Below, in pieces: positions 1 through 4,974 of a stretch of 6,366 bases of DNA. The translations under genes and the position numbers were made by a program. Position 1 is the first letter of the stretch, and each line of letters starts with the position of its first letter. The notes under the pieces were generated by a model. That model was not told where the DNA came from. It saw only the letters and a program-made list of their open reading frames with translations, and did not search any database. The stretch lies in assembly GCA_026002715.1 (NCBI GenBank), contig BOCC01000116.1, positions 1-6,366 of the forward strand. The letters run 5' to 3'. This DNA comes from Synergistales bacterium. GTDB taxonomy: Bacteria > Synergistota > Synergistia > Synergistales > Aminobacteriaceae.

Positions 1-92
1 ACATGCCGCCGCAATGGCGTCAATGTGACAAGTTTTTTGAAGCAATTAATCGCCTCTCACCGCGCAAACACAACAACGCCGAGTATTTTTAA
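1..92 (+). CDS. Possible 3' end of a gene entering from the left edge (partial)
   Basis: A plus-strand frame is open from the window edge to a TAA at 90-92. The visible part, about 30 residues, includes QWRQCDKFFEAINRLSP and ends NNAEYF. Its mixed polar, aromatic and basic composition is compatible with a soluble protein's C-terminus. It would stop 12 bases before the end of the convergent gene at 105-437, a normal packing for convergent genes. No family is recognised. The stretch is short and could be open by chance, so the call is tentative. Confidence 0.3.
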   Translation, partial: MPPQWRQCDKFFEAINRLSPRKHNNAEYF

Positions 93-104
93 CTTTCAAA
101 CCTC

Positions 105-437
105 TCAGGGAGCTTGAACGGTTACAATTTCTCCAACGCTCGGATTTCGATTCTTGTACGCACGATACGCCAAGATAATTATATTGACTTGATCCTGATG
201 TTTTTTATCTTCGCCGATATATTTATCTCCGAATGTCTTGAACAACTCATCTTTACTGGCAAAGTCGTCATGAGGGCTATTGATTATCCTCTGTTGTTCT
301 TGCGTCCTTTTTTGCGCCTTTTCCGCATCTTCTTTGTTCACCGCCGCGCCGGTTGGGCTTGTGGCGGCGGAAACATCTGATACACAGAAGAACACCGCGA
401 CAACCAATAAAAACGCACAAACTGTTTTTCTCAACAA
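105..437 (-). CDS. Small secreted protein of unknown function (110 aa)
   Basis: The first 24 residues form a clear Sec signal peptide: basic MLRK, a hydrophobic core and a VSA cleavage site before ATSP. The mature part, about 86 residues, is highly charged. Residues 35-52 are rich in Lys, Glu and Gln (KEDAEKAQKRTQEQQR) and probably helical. A segment around SKDELFKTFGDKYIG follows, and the protein ends in VGEIVTVQAP. There is no C-terminal sorting signal, so it is probably periplasmic or released. The start is a TTG at 437, chosen because an AGGAGAGG ribosome binding site lies just upstream and the frame opens straight into the signal peptide. It is last in the minus-strand run, but a hairpin at 512-546 separates it from the preceding gene, so it may have its own promoter. 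I do not recognise the family. Confidence 0.75.
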   Translation of the reverse strand: MLRKTVCAFLLVVAVFFCVSDVSAATSPTGAAVNKEDAEKAQKRTQEQQRIINSPHDDFASKDELFKTFGDKYIGEDKKHQDQVNIIILAYRAYKNRNPSVGEIVTVQAP

Positions 438-511
438 TTTAGACCTCTCCTTTCAAAATGAAGCTCCGGGGCAGATTTTGTGACTATCCCAGAAACTTTG
501 AGTCGCTATTA

Positions 512-546
512 TTTGGGGGCGGACGCAAATTCAGGCCACCCCCAAA
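512..546 (-). terminator. Stem-loop after the beta-helix-like gene
   Basis: An 11-bp stem (512-522 with 536-546, TTTGGGGG type) encloses a 13-base loop and starts 10 bases after the stop codon of the gene at 557-1501. Read on the minus strand all 11 pairs form, one being a G-U wobble (520/538). On the plus strand that pair is a C-A mismatch. This favours a role in the minus-strand transcript. The tail after the stem is AATAATAG rather than a run of U, so it is not a canonical intrinsic terminator. It may instead protect a 3' end or end transcription weakly. Confidence 0.4.
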
Positions 547-556
547 AATTCAAAAC

Positions 557-1501
557 CTAACGCTTGACGCTTTTCTTCAACAAAACTATCGCGCAGAGAG
601 CAAAGACACCTAACCCGACAACGGAACAACCACCTCCGCCACCGGATTTCTTGGTGGTTTCGGGATTATTCTCAGGTGTCACGGTATCAACATTCCCCGT
701 TCCTTTAATAGGCACGGAAGAAAGGTACTCTTCATCATCGGCAAACAATGTTACGTTATTACTGTTAATGATGATACTTCCACTACGAGCGTGCAGCGCA
801 TATCCTTCGCCCGTCCTCTTTGCGCGGACAACTGCGTTGGAATCTATAGTTATATCGCCGTTTTGTGTGAGAATGCCTTCGCTATTTGGCCCCGTCCCTT
901 CAATGGTCACGATGGCGCTGTCATCTATCTTTACATTTCCATAAGCATAGATGCCCCTGCCTTTATTGCCGTCGACTGTGAAAGTCACATTGGCTGTACC
1001 TTTGATTATCACGTTGCCATACTCAGAAACAATCGCTCTGTTGAGCTCGTCGTAGGCGGTGACTATCACGGTTCCGCCGGAAATTATCAGGTCTTGAGCG
1101 GCTCGTATAGTGGGGATACTGTACTCTGTGCCTATTTCAGAGGGCAAAAGGGTGAGTGTTCCGGTTCCGTAGATATTGAGAGAACCGGTTGACACAATTG
1201 CCGAGCCGTAAGTCCCGTTAGATACTGTCACTGCGCCGTTGACCTCAAGATTTATCACATCGGCGCTATTGCAACTAATATTAATATTATGAACATACGC
1301 ACCATCAATAGCCAATTTATTGCCCGCCGCGCTCCATGACCACCCAGCGCCGCTGTTATCGGTGGTCAAATCATAGGGAGAATCGTACTCCACACCGCCT
1401 ATCCAGGCATATCCCGTCGCGGCGTCAGCCGCACTTGTCATAACTACACGTAGAGCTATCGCCAAAAACGCAAGAAACAGAACATTACGCTTGAATATCA
1501 T
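557..1501 (-). CDS. Exported beta-helix-like surface protein with Synergist-CTERM sorting signal (314 aa)
   Basis: A signal peptide covers about residues 1-27 (MIFKRNVLFLAFLAIAL, ending near SAADA). Residues 40-65 (SGAGWSWSAAGNKLAIDGA) resemble the opening of bacterial carbohydrate-binding, beta-helix-like domains. From 75 to 255 come short beta-rich rungs of about 20-25 residues, such as LNIYGTGTLTL, LIISGGTVIVTA, VIIKGTANVTFTV, VKIDDSAIVTIEG and ITIDSNAVVRAK, the pattern of a right-handed parallel beta-helix. A Thr/Pro/Asn linker leads to SGGGGGCS (Cys 292), a hydrophobic segment and the basic tail KKSVKR, which is the Synergist-CTERM anchor. A role in surface adhesion or glycan contact is inferred from the fold only. 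Three ATG codons lie close together at 1510, 1507 and 1501. I chose 1501 because the AAAGG ribosome binding site abuts the first and is 9 bases from the third. The peptidase-like gene ends 39 bases upstream of the first ATG. Confidence 0.8.
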   Translation of the reverse strand: MIFKRNVLFLAFLAIALRVVMTSAADAATGYAWIGGVEYDSPYDLTTDNSGAGWSWSAAGNKLAIDGAYVHNINISCNSADVINLEVNGAVTVSNGTYGSAIVSTGSLNIYGTGTLTLLPSEIGTEYSIPTIRAAQDLIISGGTVIVTAYDELNRAIVSEYGNVIIKGTANVTFTVDGNKGRGIYAYGNVKIDDSAIVTIEGTGPNSEGILTQNGDITIDSNAVVRAKRTGEGYALHARSGSIIINSNNVTLFADDEEYLSSVPIKGTGNVDTVTPENNPETTKKSGGGGGCSVVGLGVFALCAIVLLKKSVKR

Positions 1502-1549
1502 TGTCATCATCCTTTCTAAAAAATCAAATCCGCTAAAATATACTTTGCG

Positions 1550-2803
1550 CTATTTCGAAACTAACAGAGCACCTTCCGATGAGCCTGCGCCTATTTCCTG
1601 TACGCTATTATCAAGGACGCTTAAAGACGACGATTGCGCGGAACTCTTTTGAAAAGTCACGACAATGTTCGAATACTTTTTTGGAAATATATGCTCGACC
1701 AATAATTCCAACGTATTTTGGTCTTTCTGTGTCAATGTATAACGCGCGTGAAGTGTTACTGGACGATAGCCCGCTGAACTATAATATATATGTTCCGTAT
1801 TAACTCCGTCCCATTTCTGAAGCGGATTACCAGAAGGGGTATTGCCAACCTTCTCTTTCTTGTAAACCATGTCTTTGTTAATACTCAACCACGCCCCACT
1901 TTTGAAATTGATGCGTCCGTTGGTGTTAAGATGAAGCCAGTCCTTACCAACGGCAGAGTCTCTCGCGTCAATAGTCAAACTACCGTTCTCCAATGGAGAG
2001 TTTGTTTGACTTTCTATACTATCGTAATGGCCACCTGTGGCAACGTAATTTCCGCCTAATAAAACAGATCCTTGATTCACATCACTACGATAGTTAGGAT
2101 GAGAATTATTTCCGAACCATACATCCGTTTTTGTGTTCTTGTATTTTCCTAAAACCGCATCATCTCCTTTGTAGTGACTATTTACACCACCATCATCTTT
2201 GTAAGTAATCTTATTCTCACGGAATACGTCGCTAAGAAGCCAAGGAGAAAAACTATACATGTCTTTATCGTAGACCGCAAAATGTAAATGAACCGGTACA
2301 GACCCCGAACCTGTTACATTAGATATTTTTCCAAGGATAGTATCAGTTGTTACAGTCTGACCTCTTCCAACGGATATATTCCTCATGTGCATATAGCCGC
2401 TATACCATTCTTGCCCCTCTACATGAGCATTTATAAAATCTGAGCTTGTTTTAATTGGAGTAGGCGCAAGAGGCGGCGTATTATGCTTAATAACTACAAG
2501 TCCGTAATTTTCCTGTACCCATTCAACTACGCCTAAGGCAATGGGTCTAACGTCGGTACCATTACCACCACTTAAATCCAAAGCATAAAGATCACTGAAG
2601 CGATGCCCAAAATGTCTTGCAATATCTGAGTTAATCCCCCATACGTTAAAGGTATGCCCACGTGATCCTTCGAGATGAGTCCATTTCCCGTCGCTATTGA
2701 CCGGAAAAACTACATTATTCTCACTCGCGTTACTCACTCCGCTTAAAATTAAGACCAGTACACACATCAACAACAGCGCCAACGAACTCCAACTCTTCCT
2801 CAC
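1550..2803 (-). CDS. Exported M23 (LytM-type) peptidase-like protein (417 aa)
   Basis: A signal peptide spans residues 1-27 (MRKSWSSLALLLMCVLVLIL, then GVSNA). Residues 60-185 carry the M23 zinc-peptidase pattern: H67 with D76 (HRFSDLYALDLSGG), then SGYMHM with H139, then VHLHFAVYD with H172 and H174. The first His-Asp pair is spaced more widely than the usual HxxxD, closer to the beta-lytic (M23A-like) arrangement, and the residue four before D76 is Leu. Such enzymes cut peptide cross-links of peptidoglycan, or act as inactive wall-binding regulators. Activity here is not certain. The remaining 230 residues are Ser/Asn/Gly-rich and unrecognised. Unlike the two neighbouring surface proteins it has no GGGGC sorting tail and ends ALLVSK, so it is probably soluble. 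The start is a GTG at 2803, eight bases after GGAGG. Its leader is nearly identical to that of the propeller gene upstream. Confidence 0.75.
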   Translation of the reverse strand: MRKSWSSLALLLMCVLVLILSGVSNASENNVVFPVNSDGKWTHLEGSRGHTFNVWGINSDIARHFGHRFSDLYALDLSGGNGTDVRPIALGVVEWVQENYGLVVIKHNTPPLAPTPIKTSSDFINAHVEGQEWYSGYMHMRNISVGRGQTVTTDTILGKISNVTGSGSVPVHLHFAVYDKDMYSFSPWLLSDVFRENKITYKDDGGVNSHYKGDDAVLGKYKNTKTDVWFGNNSHPNYRSDVNQGSVLLGGNYVATGGHYDSIESQTNSPLENGSLTIDARDSAVGKDWLHLNTNGRINFKSGAWLSINKDMVYKKEKVGNTPSGNPLQKWDGVNTEHIYYSSAGYRPVTLHARYTLTQKDQNTLELLVEHIFPKKYSNIVVTFQKSSAQSSSLSVLDNSVQEIGAGSSEGALLVSK

Positions 2804-2836
2804 CTAAAATGCCTCCTCAAAAATAATTTAGAAACC
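2765..2836 (-). repeat. 5' module, copy A (upstream bases, RBS, GTG start, signal-peptide start)
   Basis: This copy reads GGTTTC-TAA-ATTATTTTT, a GAGGAGG ribosome binding site, CATTTTAG, then GTG and the first codons of the peptidase signal peptide (MRKSWSSLALLL). By hand count about 31 of the first 36 coding bases match copy B, and the upstream 30 bases are also clearly alike. Conservation of non-coding bases and silent positions indicates shared recent ancestry rather than convergence of leader peptides. Confidence 0.7.
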
Positions 2837-2929
2837 GCGTTCTGCTAAATACTCAACTTCTCGCGGCGTTAAATCTCGCTTGGGACTCCACTCAACATGT
2901 CTGGCATACTGCGTAGAATCCCCATACAC
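2828..2929 (-). pseudogene. Short reading frame between propeller and peptidase genes, possible gene remnant (33 codons)
   Basis: A minus-strand frame overlaps the end of the propeller gene in the +1 frame and runs to a TAA at 2828-2830. From a GTG at 2929 it reads VYGDSTQYARHVEWSPK, continues RDLTPREVEYLAERGF and stops. The composition looks protein-like. No ribosome binding site precedes the GTG, and no ATG is available. Its last codons (GGT TTC TAA) are the first bases of 5' module copy A. It may be the tail of a gene whose front was replaced when the propeller gene arrived. I do not recognise a family, and chance cannot be excluded. Confidence 0.25.
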
Positions 2930-2936
2930 TTGTTGT

Positions 2937-4331
2937 TCAGCGCGATTTACGCTTTGAGATCAGCGCGAAACCAGAAACTACGAGAACGAACAAGCCATAA
3001 CTTACATTACAACCACCACCGCCACCGCCGGAACCTCCTCTTCCACTACCGTCCGACCCCAGCTTGACGATCCAGTAGTCTTCGCCGCCATGATTACCCG
3101 ACACGTCGTCTTCGTTACCGGATGAGTATCCCGCGATGATATAGCCACCGTCGGATGTCTGCTGAACGGAATAGGCACGACTATCAGCGCCGCCGCCGCA
3201 GCCGAGGGACTTCTGCCATACGATGCTCCCGGTGGCATTCAGCTTGACGATCCAGTAGTCAAGCGCGCCATGATTGCCCGACACGTCGCCGTCATTCAAA
3301 TAGCTGCTAGAAGTCCCCGCTACTATATAACCACCGTCAGATGTTTGTTGAATAGAATGGGCTTCTTCTATACCAGACCCGCCGAGCGACTTTTGCCATA
3401 CGATGTCGCCGGTAGCATTCAATTTGACTACCCAGTAGTCAAAATTGGCAACCACGTCACCATAGATATATTCACCACCATGATTCCCTGACACATCGCC
3501 GTCATTGCTGGCGGAAATCCCCGCTACGATATAGCCACCATCAGATGTTTGTTGAATGGAAGCGGCGGCATCCAAAGCGGACCCACCGAGCGACTTTTGC
3601 CAGACGACATTCCCGGTGGCATTCAGTTTGATGATCAAGTAATTACCGCCGTTGTCAATAGAAGCGCTCGCTACGATATAGCCGCCGTCGCTTGTCTGTT
3701 GAATGGAACGATCGCCTCCAATGAGTACGCCTAAATCGTATGACGTCTGCCATGTAATGTTTCCGTCGGCATTCAGCTTAATGATGCCAGAATCTCCCGC
3801 GACGATATAGCCGCCGTCGGTTGTTTGTTGAATGGAATAGGCTGCACCGCTGTTGAGCGACTTTTGCCATACGATGCCCCCGGTGGAATTTAGTTTGACA
3901 ACCCAGTAGTCGCGGTAGCTCTGATGATCGGACACGTCGCCGTCGTCGGATTCAGAAAATCCCGCGACGATGTAGCCGCCGTCGGCTGTTTGTTGAATGG
4001 AGTGGGCTTCATCCCAATCAGAACCGCCGAGGGACTTCTGCCATACGATGTTTCCGGTGGCATTCAGTTTGACGATCCAGTAGTCACGGCTCAAGTAGCC
4101 GCCATAACCATGATGATCGGACACGTCGCCGTCCTTGGATTCGGAAAATCCCGCGACGATATAACCGCCGTCGGTTGTTTGTTGAATGGAATAGGCTTCA
4201 TCATGACCAGAACCGCCGAGGGACTTCTGCCACTCTATACTTGGGGCCGCGGCTGCGGCGCCGCAGACATTGCCGATGAATCCCAATCCTAAAAGCAACA
4301 ACAACGCCCAAGAACTCCAACTCTTTTTCAC
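2937..4331 (-). CDS. Surface beta-propeller repeat protein with Synergist-CTERM sorting signal (464 aa)
   Basis: A signal peptide (residues 1-29, MKKSWSSWALLLLLGLGFIG, Ala-rich end) is followed by seven repeats beginning at W34, W97, W155, W194, W244, W312 and W372. A full repeat reads VWQKSLGGS, SIQQTSDGGYIVAG, an Asp-rich DGDVSGNHGG loop, then DYWIVKLNATG. Seven copies of 40-70 residues, with four short beta-strand segments each, fit a seven-bladed beta-propeller of the delta-60/SBBP-like kind. Repeat 3 (39 residues) lacks the Asp-rich loop, and repeat 4 is also shortened. The Asp-rich loop may bind calcium, an inference. The C-terminus has GGSGGGGGGC (Cys 441), a hydrophobic segment and KRKSR, the Synergist-CTERM anchor. 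Such propellers usually bind proteins or glycans; no catalytic residues are evident. The start is a GTG at 4331, eight bases after GGGAGG and directly abutting the TAG of the 61-codon gene, so translation is probably coupled. Confidence 0.85.
   Translation of the reverse strand: MKKSWSSWALLLLLGLGFIGNVCGAAAAAPSIEWQKSLGGSGHDEAYSIQQTTDGGYIVAGFSESKDGDVSDHHGYGGYLSRDYWIVKLNATGNIVWQKSLGGSDWDEAHSIQQTADGGYIVAGFSESDDGDVSDHQSYRDYWVVKLNSTGGIVWQKSLNSGAAYSIQQTTDGGYIVAGDSGIIKLNADGNITWQTSYDLGVLIGGDRSIQQTSDGGYIVASASIDNGGNYLIIKLNATGNVVWQKSLGGSALDAAASIQQTSDGGYIVAGISASNDGDVSGNHGGEYIYGDVVANFDYWVVKLNATGDIVWQKSLGGSGIEEAHSIQQTSDGGYIVAGTSSSYLNDGDVSGNHGALDYWIVKLNATGSIVWQKSLGCGGGADSRAYSVQQTSDGGYIIAGYSSGNEDDVSGNHGGEDYWIVKLGSDGSGRGGSGGGGGGCNVSYGLFVLVVSGFALISKRKSR
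3048..4232 (-). repeat. Seven in-frame coding repeats of the propeller protein
   Basis: Units of roughly 117-204 bases (39 to 68 codons) recur seven times and encode W-Q-K/T-S ... QQT-DGGYIVAG ... YW-VVKLNATG. Nucleotide similarity between units is high (for example the DYWIVKLN and QQTSDGGY segments recur almost unchanged), suggesting recent unit duplication and making unit number prone to change by recombination. The first full units (1, 2) and last (5-7) resemble each other more than the abbreviated units 3 and 4. Confidence 0.85.
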
Positions 4332-4367
4332 CTAAAACGCCTCCCTATAAAAATAATTTTCGGAACC
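4288..4367 (-). repeat. 5' module, copy B
   Basis: This copy reads GGTTCC-GAAAATTATTTTTAT, a GGGAGG ribosome binding site, CGTTTTAG, then GTG and the propeller signal peptide through CTTTTAGG. It matches copy A upstream of and through the start, and copy C to the CTTTTAG at the inner end. In this copy the upstream part is read through as the last codons of the 61-codon gene. Confidence 0.7.
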
Positions 4368-4517
4368 AATTGATCCTTCTTTAATTTCCCCTGACTTGAT
4401 CTTGTCAACGACCCTTAACAGAACCTCCGTTCCTCCTTTAATAACAATCTCATTCGCGTATGACGCATTTGGAGTGAATAACATCACGAATAACAAGACC
4501 AAAGCCGTTTTCTTCAT
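4332..4517 (-). CDS. Truncated small secreted protein (61 aa)
   Basis: MKKTALVLLFVMLFTPNASYA is a Sec signal peptide with cleavage after residue 21. The mature part opens NEIVIKGGTEVLLRVVDKIK, then SGEIKEGSI. This GT-x-V-x-L ... S-x-x-x-K-x-G pattern resembles the start of longer exported beta-rich domains that normally run on for many more residues. Here the resemblance stops after about residue 51, and the remaining codons (GSENYFYREAF) are copy B of the 5' module read in frame, with the TAG directly before the GTG of the propeller gene. I infer that the gene was cut off when that module arrived. The ATG at 4517 has an AGGAGG ribosome binding site 8-9 bases upstream. A peptide may still be made and help translate the next gene. 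No function can be assigned. Confidence 0.55.
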   Translation of the reverse strand: MKKTALVLLFVMLFTPNASYANEIVIKGGTEVLLRVVDKIKSGEIKEGSIGSENYFYREAF

Positions 4518-4538
4518 ATTAAAATCCTCCTGTCCTTT

Positions 4539-4617
4539 CTAAAAGCAACAACAGCGCCTACGAACTCCAAACTATTCTTCACCCAAAACGCCCCCCTCAC
4601 AAAATGATTCAGAAGCC
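4539..4617 (-). pseudogene. 5' module, copy C: decayed start of a lost surface-protein gene
   Basis: This copy reads GGCTTC-TGA-ATCATTTTGTG, AGGGGGG, CGTTTTGG, then GTG AAG AAT AGT and a signal-peptide-like stretch through GTTGTTGCTTTTAG. Relative to copies A and B one extra T after the fourth codon shifts the frame, so the leader MKKSWSSWALLL becomes VKNSLEFVGAVVAF. Similarity ends at CTTTTAG, where the 61-codon gene's own upstream region begins. The shifted frame ends in a TGA at 4514-4516 that overlaps the ATG of the 61-codon gene (ATGA). The best reading is a headless remnant: promoter-proximal end kept, body lost. Confidence 0.55.
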
Positions 4618-4740
4618 AAAAAATTCAAACACAAAAAAGCCCCTCTCTGCCCCATCGCCCCGTCTTCGAGTCTTCAACACGATTTTTATCTCGTCCGCAA
4701 GGCAAAAAATATAATGCAGCCTTGGCCTGAGAAAATAAGT

Positions 4741-4746
4741 TATAAT
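4741..4746 (+). promoter_or_regulatory. Consensus -10 box (TATAAT)
   Basis: A perfect TATAAT sits in AT-rich DNA, upstream of the hairpin at 4769-4801 and the plus-strand regulator. No good -35 box is at the normal distance (TTGGCC at 4722 is only 13 bases away). If active it would give a leader of more than 200 bases before the regulator's ATG. Confidence 0.3.
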
Positions 4747-4768
4747 ACAATGCAAGCACGCACAAAAT

Positions 4769-4801
4769 GCCTACCCATCATCAACATAATTATGGGGAGG
4801 C
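4769..4801 (+). promoter_or_regulatory. Hairpin masking a GGGGAGG site, followed by a T-rich stretch
   Basis: GCCTACCCAT (4769-4778) pairs with ATGGGGAGGC (4792-4801) in nine of ten positions around a 13-base loop, and CTTTTGTTGGTTGTTTT follows. The shape suits an attenuator or weak intrinsic terminator on the plus strand. The right arm contains a strong GGGGAGG ribosome binding site, so the hairpin would also block initiation at the TTG codons just downstream (4804, 4807). Confidence 0.4.
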
Positions 4802-4806
4802 TTTTG

Positions 4807-4848
4807 TTGGTTGTTTTATTGTGCTGTGTCGTGCTGTGCTGTATTTAA
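4807..4848 (+). CDS. Possible hydrophobic leader peptide (13 aa)
   Basis: A TTG at 4807, six bases after GGGGAGG, opens a frame of 13 codons ending in TAA at 4846. The start codon is read as Met. The remaining residues are VVLLCCVVLCCI, all hydrophobic or cysteine. The repeated GTGCTGT unit creates this composition. A leader peptide controlling the downstream regulator is possible, but a simple-repeat origin with no translation is as likely. Confidence 0.2.
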   Translation: MVVLLCCVVLCCI

Positions 4849-4859
4849 TTATTAAATTC

Positions 4860-4888
4860 TTAACCGTCAATCGTAATACCGATATATC
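4860..4888 (+). promoter_or_regulatory. Candidate promoter of the XRE regulator
   Basis: TTAACC (4860-4865) and TATATC (4883-4888) are separated by 17 bases. Transcription would start near 4895, about 80 bases before the regulator's ATG. The -10 box lies inside the left palindromic site, the position expected if the regulator represses itself. Confidence 0.35.
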
Positions 4889-4921
4889 TCGTGTTGATGA
4901 TACTAATACGAGATATATCTC
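4881..4921. promoter_or_regulatory. Paired palindromic operator upstream of the XRE regulator
   Basis: GATATATCTCGT (4881-4892) and ACGAGATATATC (4908-4919) form a perfect 12-bp inverted repeat with a 15-base gap. Each arm also contains its own palindrome: GATATATC at 4881-4888 and GAGATATATCTC at 4910-4921. Their centres are 31 bp apart, about three helical turns. This layout suits two dimers of a helix-turn-helix protein on one DNA face. It lies 54 bases before the ATG of the XRE gene. Confidence 0.6.
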
Positions 4922-4928
4922 AAGTCAA
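4900..4928 (-). promoter_or_regulatory. Candidate divergent promoter toward the envelope genes
   Basis: On the minus strand TTGACT (4928-4923) and TAGTAT (4905-4900) are 17 bases apart, with the GAGATATATCTC palindrome filling the spacer. It would face the exported-protein block, with an untranslated leader of about 370 bases before the ATG at 4517. The -35 box belongs to a TCAAG triple repeat (4920-4933), so its match may be partly fortuitous. Confidence 0.3.
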
Positions 4929-4974
4929 GTCAATTAAAAATTTAAAGCAAAATTTTCAAACGGGAGAGTTTTCC

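Noticed and set aside
1..50. Possible minus-strand gene tail or terminator left of the 110-residue gene
   Set aside because: Only a very short imperfect hairpin (GCC-GGC type) is present, and the plus-strand frame reads more like protein.
114..483. Two plus-strand frames opposite the 110-residue secreted protein
   Set aside because: The minus frame has a ribosome binding site and a textbook signal peptide, and the plus frames are explained as its antisense.
791..1192. Plus-strand frame of 133 codons
   Set aside because: It is antisense to the beta-helix-like gene, which has a signal peptide, rung pattern and sorting tail; the plus frame has no such features.
3048..4232. Regularly spaced DNA repeats that could suggest a CRISPR array or satellite
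   Set aside because: The repeats are long, unequal, in frame and encode the blades of one protein with a signal peptide and an anchor.
3924..4292. Plus-strand frame of 122 codons with internal repeats
   Set aside because: Its repeats mirror those of the propeller gene on the other strand; the same applies to the smaller plus frames at 3270 and 3549.
4891..4974. Upstream extension of the regulator from the GTG at 4891 (28 extra residues)
   Set aside because: The extension covers the right half of the operator, has no ribosome binding site, and the ATG at 4975 has a good one and starts the helix-turn-helix directly.
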